The notes below the pieces were generated by a model. The model was not told the origin of the DNA, ran no database searches, and worked only from the letters and a program-made list of their open reading frames with translations. This document shows, one piece after another, positions 34,467 to 44,034 of a stretch of 64,000 nucleotides of DNA (positions are counted from its first letter, which is position 1; each line of letters begins with the position of its first letter). Made by a program: the position numbers and the translations under genes. The DNA comes from Isochrysis galbana (Eukaryota > Haptophyta > Isochrysidales > Isochrysidaceae). Location of the stretch: assembly GCA_018136815.1 (NCBI GenBank), contig CM030943.1:735975-799974 (forward strand), in the 5' to 3' direction.

Positions 34467-35393
34467 TTACACGTCATTAGCGACAATCGCTCGGATTAGA
34501 ATTTGATGTACTTCAGAGTATCGCTGGTCTCTTATGCGCGTGATGATTGAACGCAATGGAGTTTGTAGATTGTTAGCCACGTTATTGACGTTCGCTCCTT
34601 GATCGATGAGAAACGCGACACATTGCGCGTGACCACCCATCGCCGCAAGATGAAGAGGAGAATAACCGAGGCGATTTCGAAGATTAATAATTTCTGTATT
34701 GACAAGAAGTTCGACACACGCAAGGTGTCCTTTCTCCGCTGCCATATGCAATGGAGTGTTTTGATATACATACCCTTTAATGTTGACATCAGCTCCGCGT
34801 TCTATGAGAAAACTTACGCAGTCCGCATGGCCTTTCTGCGCCGCAATGTGAAGAGGAGTCTCGCCCCATTTGTTTTGTGCGTTAACATCTGACACATCTG
34901 TCAGCGTGGCTACAAGTTGGATGTCACCATTCCTTGCTGCATGGTGCAGCGGCGTGTGTTGTGTACAATCTACAACAGTAGCAGTTGCTCCATGAGTTAA
35001 CAAGAGTTGGACCGCTCTGTAGTCCATACGCCTAGTCGCCAAATCTAGCAACGTATCACCGCACGCCCCGTGTGGTTGATTAATACTAGTTGCATCTTGG
35101 AGCGAGTTCAAGACTATCCACAGTGACTTCAAGTTACCTACTAGAATGGCGCGTTTACCATAATCAATGAGGTCTTTATCTAATGCGTCTACTGTGAAAG
35201 TACTTAGTCGTTCAGAAAGCTTCTCTAATTGATGAAAATTGTCAATTCTGATTTTTAACCCTTTCGCGATATCCCTCAGACGCGGAGCGGCCCCAAGTAA
35301 AGATACCAGAGTAGCTCCTCCCAATTGTTCTAGTAGATCCGGAACCTCAACTACATCAAGTAGCGACACCTCCGAGTTTTCAGGTGACGACAT
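34467..35393 (-). CDS. Ankyrin-repeat protein, intronless
   Basis: 308 residues in one exon, start MSSPENSEVSLLDVVEVPDL. The N-terminal ~100 residues are helical and faintly F-box-like (VPDLLEQLGGATLVSLLGA) but not diagnostic. Five to six ankyrin repeats follow from about residue 110: GDTLLDLATRRMDYRAVQLL, HTPLHHAARNGDIQLVATL, GETPLHIAAQKGHADCVSFL, NTPLHMAAEKGHLACVELL, YSPLHLAAMGGHAQCVAFL, and a partial QTPLRS. Ankyrin repeats bind proteins; no partner can be named. It has no intron and is markedly AT-richer than nearby genes, which fits transfer or retro-insertion. Its start sits ~10 bp beyond the edge of the duplicated block at 35403-36092. An upstream ATG at 35422, in another frame, overlaps the start and could reduce translation. 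Confidence 0.85.
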   Translation of the reverse strand: MSSPENSEVSLLDVVEVPDLLEQLGGATLVSLLGAAPRLRDIAKGLKIRIDNFHQLEKLSERLSTFTVDALDKDLIDYGKRAILVGNLKSLWIVLNSLQDATSINQPHGACGDTLLDLATRRMDYRAVQLLLTHGATATVVDCTQHTPLHHAARNGDIQLVATLTDVSDVNAQNKWGETPLHIAAQKGHADCVSFLIERGADVNIKGYVYQNTPLHMAAEKGHLACVELLVNTEIINLRNRLGYSPLHLAAMGGHAQCVAFLIDQGANVNNVANNLQTPLRSIITRIRDQRYSEVHQILIRAIVANDV

Positions 35394-35402
35394 CGGTCGT
35401 GC

Positions 35403-36092
35403 GCGCGCCGAGTCGCCACCATCGTGAGGAAGACGAGGGCGAGGAGAGAGCTGGAGGGTGAGCGAGGAGGGAGGAGGGAGGCAGGCAGTAGGAGCCGTCT
35501 CTCTCTGGTAGGTCGATGAGAGGGGGAGGAGGGGACCCGGGGGAGGGGGCCCCGGGGGAGCGGAGAGACCCCAAGACCTCGATTGTTTACGTTAGTGTTT
35601 TCGCAATATACGGTAATATTTTCCCCGGTCCCAGGGGTGCCCCCGCGGTTCCCGACCGCCTCTGCGTCCAGAGTCCCCCCGCGGAAAGAGTGAACGCACG
35701 GCGTGCACCTTCCTGGAAGTTGCTATGCGCACGCACGGCGCCCCGCGGGGGGGGGAGCCGATGTGCATACGCACGGCGTGCACAATGATTGCAAGCAATC
35801 ACACGTGCTGCGCAAACGAAACGTCTCGTATATGGCTACTTTACGTTAATGTGGGCCTTGGGGAAAAAAGTTTCTATGCGCACGCACGGCGCCCTCGCGA
35901 GGGGGAAGTCGATGCGCATACGCACGGCGTGCTCAATGATTGCAAGTAATCACATGTGCTGCGTAAACGAAACATCTCGTATACGGCGACTTTATGTTAA
36001 AAAAGTTTCTATGCACAGCTTTGTTTTGTACCACTATTGTTCATAACTAAAAAGAAAACAGATTGTGGTCCTCTTTTGACGGAACGCGACTT
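35403..36092. repeat. Duplicated 0.7-kb block, copy 2
   Basis: Near-identical to 18403-19113 and in the same orientation, 17 kb apart. It lies directly 5' of the ankyrin gene and ends at TTTTGACGGAACGCGACTT, where family E begins without a spacer. Confidence 0.9.
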
Positions 36093-36232
36093 GGGGAGAT
36101 GTGGAGGGGTGCATAGGTGTATGTATCTGTGACAACAGCACGCGCCAAGGTGTACGGGCAGGTGCGCTGAGGGCTGTCGTGTTAGTACCGGGCTAGTGAG
36201 AGTAGTGGTGCTAATGCTCAGTTAGATTATTA
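36093..36232 (+). repeat. Family E repeat copy
   Basis: GGGGAGATGTGGAGGGGTGC, TGTATCTGTGACAACAGCAC, AGGTGTACGGGCAGGTGCGC, TGAGGGCTGTCGTGTTAGTA, CCGGGCTAGTGAGAGTAGTG. Also found at 53497-53645 and inverted at 63325-63475. Confidence 0.85.
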
Positions 36233-36819
36233 TTATACATGTGTTAGGATAGGGGTAGGGGTGATCGCTCTCGATCCCCCTCCCTTGTTTTCTCATGTGT
36301 GCGCCCCCTTTCTTTCCTTGCGCGCGCCCCGTGTGTTTCCCGCGTTTTCTCTCGGCCCAGAGTTCCGAGAGTCGCGCCCATGGCCGCACTCCCTGGGGCT
36401 CTGGGCGAGCTCTCTCGATCTCTCGATCGCCGTCGCCCCAGGCTCGTGTGAGCGGTGCTCCCGCCGGCCGCCGGTGCCATGCCTCCCTCCAGCCCCAGCG
36501 CTCCCTGTGCTCAGCCCTCCGTGAGCACGGTCGCCCCTGGAGAGCCCCATCCCCTGTCTCAACAATCATTAGAGCCCCAGTCCACAGCCACAGCCACAGC
36601 CACTCCACTCCGCCAGTCACAGCTCCATTTGAGTGATGTCCCAGAATTGACGGAACGCGACCTTAGTACTCTATGTACTCTTATGATCGGTAAAAAGGTG
36701 TGAAAGACCTAGCGGGCCAGCGTGCGCCGTCGCCAGCGCTGCCGACGCTGTCGATGGACGGCCCGGCGTGACCTGCCGTCCGGAGCGACACAGCGAGCCG
36801 CAGGTGGGCGCGCAGGTCG

Positions 36820-38068
36820 ATGTGGGCAGCGTCCATCCTATTCGCCTCACTCGTCTTATCCTTCCACCCGCTCGTCCGCCAGTCGCTCCGCAAGCTTGAC
36901 GCGAGGTGCAAAGGGCTCGCCCCGTGCGATGCCTGTGCTGAGGGGCTGCTCGTGCTCTCGCAGCTCGAGAAAGCCGGCTTGCTTGACAAGGCGAGTCCGA
37001 ATATGCAGAACAAGGTGATGCGACTGTGTCAGCATGACCCCGACACGGTTGAGAGCATCTTCAGCTCACTGCCAGAGGCTGACCCCACAAGTGTGAGCAC
37101 GATACTGGAAGTGCGCATGAGAAGCAACGACCTGGAGGGTGCAGCCAGCATTGTCGTGGGCGGCGGTGTGATGCCTCGCCCGCGATCATGCGCCATGCTA
37201 ATTCAGGCCTGCTGTCTGAACGGCCGCCTGGATGTCGCCGTGTCTGTGTGGCGGGTGCTGCAAAACAAACAGATCTCACTCGACGATGTGACGTATTGTG
37301 ATCTCCTTTGTGCAGCAGCCAATGCACCATCAGGCGGAGCGCTCGTCCTGCCGTCGATTGCGCAGGCGATGGTGGACGAGAACACCGTTGCGAGCGTCGA
37401 TGCTCTTCGTGCCGTCCAAGCCGTTGCAGAACGAGATGACGGCGAGCCGTCGCTGGCGGCTGCCGACGCGCTTGAGATCTTGTCCGCCAAGCAGCTTCAA
37501 CGCACTCTTGCCATCATCAAGCCGGACGCCCTCGCAGCAGGCTCGGCGCCGGCAATCATCCAGAGAATCCGCGAAGCTGGCCTCCACATTGTGCAGCAGC
37601 GACGATGGCGGATGGGTCAAGCAAGCGCTGCGGAGTGGCTGCGCGTATCTTGGGGCAGCGCGAGTGGCGGCACACACCGGCGCTTCTTCAAAGAGCTCTC
37701 CGCATTTTACTCGTCAGGTGACGTGCGGCCCTTGGTGAGCATTCTAGCGGATCCTCACCTTGCACTGTCGGCGCGAACTGGTGCCACCATCGCCGTTCCC
37801 TGTCTCAGGCGAGGTCCTTGCGTTGCTGCTTGAGGGTCGAGATGCGATTGCCGTTTGGCGGCGGTTGCTTGGGCCCGGGGATCCCTCGGTGGGGCGCCAG
37901 ACTGATCAACGGTCGATACGCGCCCTCTACGGGACCAACAAGCTGGCCAATGCAGCTCATGGGGCGGATAGTCCGACGTCCGCAGCACGTGAGATTGCTC
38001 ACGTCTTCGGGCCGGATGCAATGCTGCCCAAGGAGGAGGATGAAGCAGATACGGTAGAGTGGGCCTGA
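36820..38068 (+). CDS. Helical-repeat protein with C-terminal nucleoside diphosphate kinase domain
   Basis: Two exons, 36820-37717 and 37809-38068, joined in phase 1 across a 91-nt GT-AG intron; 385 residues. The N-terminus (MWAASILFASLVLSF) looks like a signal peptide or anchor. Residues ~30-215 are helical with PPR-like spacing (CAMLIQACCLNGRLDVAVSV...DDVTYCDLLCAA). From ~227 an NDK domain starts: QRTLAIIKPDALAAG...IIQRIREAGLHIV, with the Lys-Pro-Asp substrate loop, then HRRFFKELSAFYSSGEVLALLLEG across the intron, RRLLGP, RALYGTNKLANAAHGADS with the catalytic histidine, and SAAREIAHVFGP. NDK transfers the gamma phosphate between NTPs and NDPs. Catalytic residues are kept, so activity is likely. 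The repeat-NDK pairing is unusual. An exon upstream of the ATG cannot be excluded. Confidence 0.8.
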
Positions 38069-38439
38069 CGAGAGGCGAAGAGAGGGGGTGGTGCACGTGG
38101 CTACTCATGTGACCAGCAATCAAATTTCCAAAGATCCCGACAAAAGGCTGGAGTTTGACCACTGGCAAAAATGGCAATGGTAAGTGGGCAAGACCAGGGG
38201 TGGGACTGCTCACGTGAACAGGCTGCTTGCATGTTGGCTATGATGTGAGCCAACGACCAACTAGGGTATCCTTGCATGCACGCACGCGCCGCGTACCGGA
38301 CTGCCGTTCACTCTACGCCCATCATGGCACCCAATGTTGCGGCGCTTTGCAGCAGTTTTTAAGCCGATGTTTGAATGGACATAACCAGCAAACACAAACA
38401 CGGTCGATACAGTGCGCAATTCAATGCAATACTTCTATG

Positions 38440-38716
38440 TTTTCATGGAGACTTGAACGTGTACGTAAGTCAGCTCTGTGTGTGAACACGGTGTGTTGTG
38501 TGGGCGTGGCTGGGGCTAGTGCATCCGCAGCGTTTCCATCATCACGCACGACCCCTTTGCGAGACCCCCAGCACCTTCGACGAACGGCCTCAAGACATCC
38601 GCATAAACACAGATGGCGAGAACTTTCTTCCTCGCCGATTTCCACGCGGTGCGCGGGGGCGGCGGGTCTTTATAGTTTTTATGATACTTACGTACACGTT
38701 CAAGTCTCCATGAAAA
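38440..38716. mobile_element. 277-bp element with perfect 31-bp terminal inverted repeats
   Basis: 38440-38470 (TTTTCATGGAGACTTGAACG...) and 38686-38716 are exact reverse complements over 31 bp. TATG flanks both ends (38436-38439 and 38717-38720), a possible 4-bp target duplication. There is no coding capacity. Perfect identity of the arms suggests recent activity. Family A starts ~10 bp downstream. Confidence 0.85.
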
Positions 38717-38721
38717 TATGG

Positions 38722-39140
38722 AGAACTAACTTTATACTTGGTTCACCCATGGGGGGCCACGAGCCCCCGAGCCCCCCCCTCTCTCCACTACTCCCCTGCT
38801 GTGGGGGAGGAACCACCCACCCTCCTAGCATGCCTCATGGCTTGCCAGAAGCACACGGCCCTGCTGACCCACTCCTCTCCCCACAGGCTCGCCTGGATCG
38901 CACGCGCCCTGGCCTGTCGTGGCCAGCCCATCGCTCCAACGCAACCCCTCCTCCCCTTGGCCCCCCCTGATCAGGAGCCCCAGCCAGCTCCAATGCTCCA
39001 GTCGACCTATAGGGGCGCGTGAGCCAGCGAGGGAGAGGCAGGAGGGGCCAGGGCCATGCCCCAGCCTCACCTGCCCCCTGAGCTGTGCTCCTAGCTCCTA
39101 GGCCCCTGCAGGCCTTCCGGGGACCTGAAGAGGGACCGTA
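38722..39140 (+). repeat. Family A copy running into a family B-like tail
   Basis: Starts AACTTTATACTTGGTTCACC and runs as at 29936. From ~39015 GCCAGCGAGGGAGAGGCAGG and CCCCAGCCTCACCTGCCCCC match the middle of family B. The junction with the LINE is near 39150. Confidence 0.75.
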
Positions 39141-39415
39141 GGCGCGCGCCATGGGCCCCCGCCGCGGGGAACAGAGGAAGACGAAGGTGGTTCTTATGCT
39201 AGGTATGGCGCTTAAGTATACGGATATTATTTCCAGTTCTTTAGAGTCTATGACGCATCTAGCTCGTAGGCATCTGCCCTCTATTAGCGTCTCGGTCGCG
39301 TCCGGTATCAGTTTTACCCTGGGGGAGGAGTCGCGCACCGCGATTCCTACCCCACTCGCCGGGTCCGAGGCATTGGCAGGTGCGTGTACCATCTGCCACC
39401 CCAGGGCCTTGGCGG

Positions 39416-41119
39416 TCATGCATGCTCGAATCGGTGCCTGCCGTCGGCGTAGGCGTGCAGCTCTTGGAGTAGCATGATGTCCACTCTAGCTTTCCTCGCC
39501 TGGGCGAGCACTGAGCCTAAGGCGCCGTGGCCGGCGCCATTCATGTTGTAGGAGACGATCGTGATCGGCCCCTCACCTGGGTATCCGCAAGTGGAGTCGA
39601 ATGTGAGCGCATATATGATGAGAAAGTTAGCGCGGCCGAGGTCGCGCGCGTGTTGCGCGCACTTGTGCATGTAGCGACATTCGGCGCCCAAGGCGCAAAA
39701 TCCGCTCTTGGGTTGCTTCCCTGGGGCTCCGGCGCTCGCGCGCGGGAACGCGCAAACTATCATGCATTTGCCGTCCTTCCATGCGCCCGGGTACTCATGC
39801 GAGCGGTTGCATGCCTTGCCCATGATGTTCATGGGGCATTTCCCGTTAGGGAATCGCTTGCACAGCTCCGGGGCATTCGGGTTCATGGCTTCTTGAACAG
39901 TCATCTTCGGCGGGGCCGTGCGCTTGCGTTCCTCGCGCTCGAGTCGCGCGGCTTTTTCTTCCTCGCATACGCAGATGCGCAAGGGGGGATGGAACGCCAT
40001 GGCGTAGCCTTTGTTGTATCCTTTGCAGCCCTTAGGCCCCGCGTGGATGCTTAGGTTCTTTATGTCGCCGCCAAGCTCGCGGCAGTTGCGGACGGAGTAC
40101 TCGATGGGGAAGGGAGCCCCGTTGACGGTGAGCATGATTTTGCGCGGAAAGTCGAAAGATGCGAACGTTCCGTGTTTCGGAGCGACGTACAGATGGTAGA
40201 CTTCCTTCTTACCCTGCGTTACGAGGATCCCCTCTTTGGTGAGGATCTTGGTGCGCTCTTGATTGCCTTGGAGAAAGAAGAAGCCTTGGTTTTCGACCGC
40301 TTTGGCTTTGGCGAGCGAGCTGATCGTTATGTAATTCTTCAGCTCAAACTTGTAATTACGCACCACTAGGTGCGCTGAGGCGTCCTTGAATGCGCTGGCC
40401 AATGCCTTATTGGATGCCCGCGGGATTTCTTTGAATTTTTCGTCGAGTGTTTGATACTTGACCGCGATCGGGCAGGGGATACCCGCCTTGCGAAAGTCCG
40501 CCACATCTTTGTATTCTTCGCGGAATTGATTGGCGCAATCCGCCGTGACGAGAATCTCCCAAGGGTCGGAGGCGCTTTTGGATAGAAACTCGGGCTCGAG
40601 GTCGACGCCCTCCAGCTTGTTTAGGTGCGCGACTATCGCGCCGAGGACCTCTTCGTCTTTGGCCTTGTGCCCCTTCTCATATGCCGTAAAGGTGATAATG
40701 ATCTTGTGGGAGTCCGGAAATTCGGCCTCCCCCTCGGGTTCGGGCTCTAAGTCTTCGTCAAGGAGGGCCACCTGTGTGGCCGGGGCGGAGGGTGGGGTTA
40801 GCCTTGCATATATTTTCGTCTCTCGGGCGTCCATATGGCTCGATGTTTCCGCTATGTTGTCGCCCCCTTCCGAGGGTCTCATGTGGATTGTGCTTTGTGT
40901 AGGCTCTCTCTCAAGTTGGTATTTGTTGTGGTGGGCCTCCTGGGCTTGTGTCGCTTGCGACGATCGCGCGCCCGAGGCTCGCTTGTCCGTTTGGCCTTCG
41001 GAGGCGTTGGATGGAGAGCATCCCTCCTGGTCTGCCTTCCTTTTTGCTCCTGTGCCCCTTGCTGGGGGGACCTGTCTGCTCTTTGTCCAACAGCTTGTTT
41101 TGATGCGGCATTTCCCCAT
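39416..41119 (-). CDS. LINE RNA-binding plus endonuclease N-terminal region
   Basis: 567 codons. A lysine-rich N-terminus and an acidic stretch (LLDEDLEPEPEGEAEF) are followed by a ~250-residue globular region of unknown fold, two CCCH-type knuckles at about residues 420-510, and the first strands of the EEP endonuclease (NMNGAG at the metal site, LLQELH with its catalytic Glu). Fusion of zinc knuckles to the endonuclease in one frame is notable. The rest of the endonuclease is in a neighbouring frame and incomplete. Confidence 0.7.
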   Translation of the reverse strand: MGKCRIKTSCWTKSRQVPPARGTGAKRKADQEGCSPSNASEGQTDKRASGARSSQATQAQEAHHNKYQLEREPTQSTIHMRPSEGGDNIAETSSHMDARETKIYARLTPPSAPATQVALLDEDLEPEPEGEAEFPDSHKIIITFTAYEKGHKAKDEEVLGAIVAHLNKLEGVDLEPEFLSKSASDPWEILVTADCANQFREEYKDVADFRKAGIPCPIAVKYQTLDEKFKEIPRASNKALASAFKDASAHLVVRNYKFELKNYITISSLAKAKAVENQGFFFLQGNQERTKILTKEGILVTQGKKEVYHLYVAPKHGTFASFDFPRKIMLTVNGAPFPIEYSVRNCRELGGDIKNLSIHAGPKGCKGYNKGYAMAFHPPLRICVCEEEKAARLEREERKRTAPPKMTVQEAMNPNAPELCKRFPNGKCPMNIMGKACNRSHEYPGAWKDGKCMIVCAFPRASAGAPGKQPKSGFCALGAECRYMHKCAQHARDLGRANFLIIYALTFDSTCGYPGEGPITIVSYNMNGAGHGALGSVLAQARKARVDIMLLQELHAYADGRHRFEHA

Positions 41120-41487
41120 TGGGGTTCTGCTGTAGATGGTACCGGGCGGGCCCCTCGCGCCGGAACGCGAGGGCGGTACCGCGGTCCGCGGTTGTGTAGG
41201 GTCCCAGCCCGGAGGCCTTCCCTTTGGAAGCGTCCCACTGGTGTGGTGTGGCTGGTGTGGCTGTGTGTTGTGTTGGAGGTGTGTTGCATACTGGCTGCTG
41301 CCAGCATGGCAGCCTTGTTCGTGGCGTTCGCGGTGGTTCGCGGGGGTGGCAGGCCGGCTCCTGTGCCCACCTGGCTGGGAGGGTCGTCCTGACGCGGTCG
41401 CTTCGGCGACAGCGGCGTGTCACTCAAGCCTTCGTCCATCTCGGCGAGGGCAGCGGCAGCGAGGGAGGGCGGCGGCGCGCGCTCCAT
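40879..41487 (-). CDS. LINE first reading frame
   Basis: 202 codons, start MERAPPPSLAAAALAEMDEG, then DTPLSPKRPRQDDPP. The rest is basic and low-complexity (ARDRRKRHKPRRPTTTNTN). The start and first ~40 residues are conserved in the fragment at 30216. It overlaps the next frame by ~240 bp. Probably the N-terminal part of the element's RNA-binding protein or a leader frame. Confidence 0.5.
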   Translation of the reverse strand: MERAPPPSLAAAALAEMDEGLSDTPLSPKRPRQDDPPSQVGTGAGLPPPRTTANATNKAAMLAAASMQHTSNTTHSHTSHTTPVGRFQREGLRAGTLHNRGPRYRPRVPARGARPVPSTAEPQWGNAASKQAVGQRADRSPQQGAQEQKGRQTRRDALHPTPPKAKRTSEPRARDRRKRHKPRRPTTTNTNLRESLHKAQST

Positions 41488-41509
41488 GACCCTATCAGTT
41501 TACTGATAG

Positions 41510-42100
41510 TTGGCCCACTCACCCTCCAATGAAGACGTTGATGTGAGTGCGCGCTTTGCACCTACAGAACACGTGTGAGAGGAGAGACAGCTCAACTCAC
41601 ATAGCAGTGGTGGTGGTGGTCTCCAGCTCCCGCGTGTGGGGCAGTCATGTGGGTGGGTGTGTACGGGTGATTGGGTGATTGGGGCAAGTGCTACAAAAAT
41701 CGCCATGGCAAGCTCTGTGCTTCTCACTGCAGCTGCAGCGCCCTCTGCGCATGAGCGAGAGCGTGTTGCCAAAGGTGGTGCGGGGGGCACATGGTGCGGG
41801 TAGGAGTGCACCCAACCGCTCGGAAGGCTCCATGGGGTGAGTGAGGGGACAAGGTCACACACCTGACACCTGAGTGGGCCATCCCCTTGCTCGGTTCGGG
41901 TGCCGCAGCCTCCGCGGGCTCGAGGGGCAGCCGGCCGAGGCGGCCGCCACCTTGGTTGTAGTTACTCACCCCACCCCCCAAAAATCCCCTTGCGTCGTAG
42001 ATGGTGTACCCCCTTTGCCCTTTGGTTTGCCACAGTGGCGCGCGCCCGAGCGCGAAAACGTTTTCGGGTCTGTGTGTTGAAATGGCGTCGAAAATGTGCA
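41510..42100. other. Spacer without an identified gene
   Basis: Frames on both strands lack motifs. Nothing more is supported. Confidence 0.4.
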
Positions 42101-42103
42101 TAT

Positions 42104-42240
42104 TCATATAAGATTCTGCCTAACATACCCATTTCCAGTAGGATACCCTAAAAATCGAGTGATAAAACCTCAATCTTGACTTAGTGAATTTTCACCCTTA
42201 GAAGTTAGAAGTTAAAAGCCCTGTTTGACCGCCCTACTTT
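42104..42240 (-). repeat. Family H repeat
   Basis: Inverted match to 60797-60945: AGATTCTGCCTAACATACCC, ATTTCCAGTAGGATACCCTA, TGATAAAACCTCAATCTTGA, TTTTCACCCTTAGAAGTTAG, AAAGCCCTGTTTGACCGCCC. At 60.8 kb this unit runs straight into the T-rich end of family G, so H may be the outermost part of the same element. Confidence 0.8.
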
Positions 42241-42479
42241 CCTACTTTTGACGAACAGCTCCGGTGACTCAGGCTGTCACACCACGAGGGAGTACAAGTC
42301 CGTGAAACAAGTGTGAATGAAGATCACCCCTCTCCTCTCTCCTCGAGCTTTCAAATACTCTAGAGTAGTGAAATATTGTGGACATCCCTCCCAGCTGTTG
42401 CCCGTTGTGAACTCTCTTCTCTCTTCTCTCTTCTGCCTACTTTATATCTCTTATCGCGCTCACCCTACATCCATCCGGC

Positions 42480-42803
42480 GCCCTCCCGACGTCCTCTCTC
42501 CCCCCCCCCCCCCCCCCCCCGCCCGGCCCCCCTCCTCCAGCCCCCTGCGGACAACTCCCCCCCTCCTCCCCGCCCCCCCTCCTCCCCTTTTTCTTTCTCC
42601 ACCCTGGCTCTCTTCTCTCGTCTTGCCAGCCCCCCCCGGTCCTCCCCCCCCCCCCCCTCTTCCCGCTCGCTCTCCCTCTCTCTGCCTTCTTCTCTTCTTC
42701 CCTCTTCCTCAATCGTGAAAATCTCTACTACCGTTCTCTCTCTCTCTCTCTCTCACTCTCTCTCTCTCTCTCTCTCTTTCTCCCTCCCTCTCTCTCTCTC
42801 TCT
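42480..42803. repeat. Pyrimidine-rich low-complexity DNA
   Basis: C-runs and CT dinucleotides on the left side of the assembly gap. The frames over it (Pro/Ser/Leu-rich) are artefacts. Confidence 0.9.
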
Positions 42804-42903
42804 NNNNNNNNNNNNNNNNNNNNNNNNNNNNNNNNNNNNNNNNNNNNNNNNNNNNNNNNNNNNNNNNNNNNNNNNNNNNNNNNNNNNNNNNNNNNNNNNN
42901 NNN
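42804..42903. other. Assembly gap (100 N)
   Basis: Exactly 100 N, a conventional placeholder for a gap of unknown size, inside a CT microsatellite. Sequence on either side need not be contiguous. Confidence 0.99.
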
Positions 42904-42999
42904 AGTGGTAAGGATTCCGGATTGCAAGGCGTTGCATAAAGTTGTATACGCGTTCGTGATCTCATCTGTATGCAACGGCACCTGATCATTGGAACGCTA

Positions 43000-43677
43000 C
43001 CACAAGCATCAACGTACATATTCCTCTTGAACTCCACACCTAGACCCTCAGGGCAGAATCTCGAATTCAGCAGGCACTTGAATGGTGGCTGCATGCAACC
43101 GCAGAAGCGAAAGCTTGCTTCGTGATTCTTTATATTGTATCGCGTGCGCGTGCGCTTGTTGCGTGCAGTGTTGTTTTATAGCGCTAGACGCTAGACGTAG
43201 ACGTACGTGTGTGGTGACACCTTTAAATTTTGCAATAGTAAAAATATCTAAAGATTCGGGTAGTACTGCTAGCTATGGTTGGAGGCCCATCGCACTCACG
43301 GTGCAAACGGGGGACGATCGATGAAGCACGGGAAATTTACTTACGCCATCGCCTATATCCCCAAACACTCGGACTCCTTTAGCCGCTACCCTAACCCACT
43401 TTTACAAGTGGGGGCAATGGGGTTCTCGCGCCCCCCTCGTAAGAGCAACAAAGAGCAACGGACTATCACGATCAGATCTCAAAGAGGGAGAGTTGGCCAC
43501 CGTAAGTAACGGTGCGAACACCAAGCACAAAGCACCAAAGATAGTCACGGAACATTGAAGATAATCACATACACATAATCACCGAACATTTAAGAGAGCC
43601 GTAGAGCATGAATGCGACTTCTGAAGAAAGTAAGAAAGAGGAGGACGGCTTAAAACGAGATCTTAAGAATTATACAA
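43000..43677. other. Spacer with a family B start stub
   Basis: No gene. CACTTTTACAAGTGGGGGCA followed by TCTCGCGCCCCCCTC (43399-43440) is the beginning of family B. Confidence 0.5.
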
Positions 43678-44010
43678 GGTGTCGTTCCGTCAATTGTGGG
43701 ACATCAGTCGATTTGAGCGATCGAATGTCCACAGTTGTACATAGAGCAGTATTTTAAAATTAAATGCAGACTAGCATCACAACTTTTTTCTCTGCTTCCC
43801 CCGCGGTGCATGTTCCCCCCGAAGGGAACGCCGTGTCAGCGCTTTATTTCCCCGTGTCTCCTCTAAGGCCGACAACTACATAACACTCCTTTTAAGATAT
43901 ATTTCACACGGAGCACTTGTGATGACTTGCAATCACATCATGCACGCCGTGCATGGGCACGGCGCGATGTGCATCGGTCCCCCCCCGCGGAGACGCCGTG
44001 CGTGCGCATG
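43678..44010 (+). repeat. Family F copy 2 followed by family D
   Basis: 43678-43803 nearly matches 30453-30580. 43915-44010 is a family D unit (GATGACTTGCAATCACATCA, CACGCCGTGCATGGGCACGG, CCGTGCGTGCGCATGTCAAA). Confidence 0.8.
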
Positions 44011-44034
44011 TCAAACTTTTCCCCTCTGCGTACC

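Larger units (their letters stand above)
39150..41510 (-). mobile_element. LINE retrotransposon, 3' truncated, EEP endonuclease type
   Basis: Minus-strand element. A 5' palindrome CTATCAGTTTACTGATAG (41492-41509) precedes a first frame (41487-40879, starts MERAPPPSLAAAALAEMDEG). A long overlapping frame (41119-39416, 567 codons) carries a nucleic-acid-binding region with two CCCH-like zinc knuckles (CKRFPNGKCPMNIMGKACNR plus SH; FCALGAECRYMHKC). It then enters an exonuclease-endonuclease-phosphatase domain (TIVSYNMNGAG, IMLLQELHAYADGRH). Similarity continues in another frame to ~39170 (GVGIAVRDSSPRVKLI, LEIISVYLSAIPSIRTTF). The reverse transcriptase is absent; family A/B sequence takes its place. 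Related fragments are at 30160-30452 and 58328-58475. Confidence 0.8.

Noticed and set aside
36222-36703. Pro/Ser/Arg-rich frames on both strands
   Set aside because: No motif; overlaps family E and F remnants; composition-driven.
42376-43094. Long frames crossing the N gap
   Set aside because: They run through unknown bases and CT repeats; nothing can be inferred.
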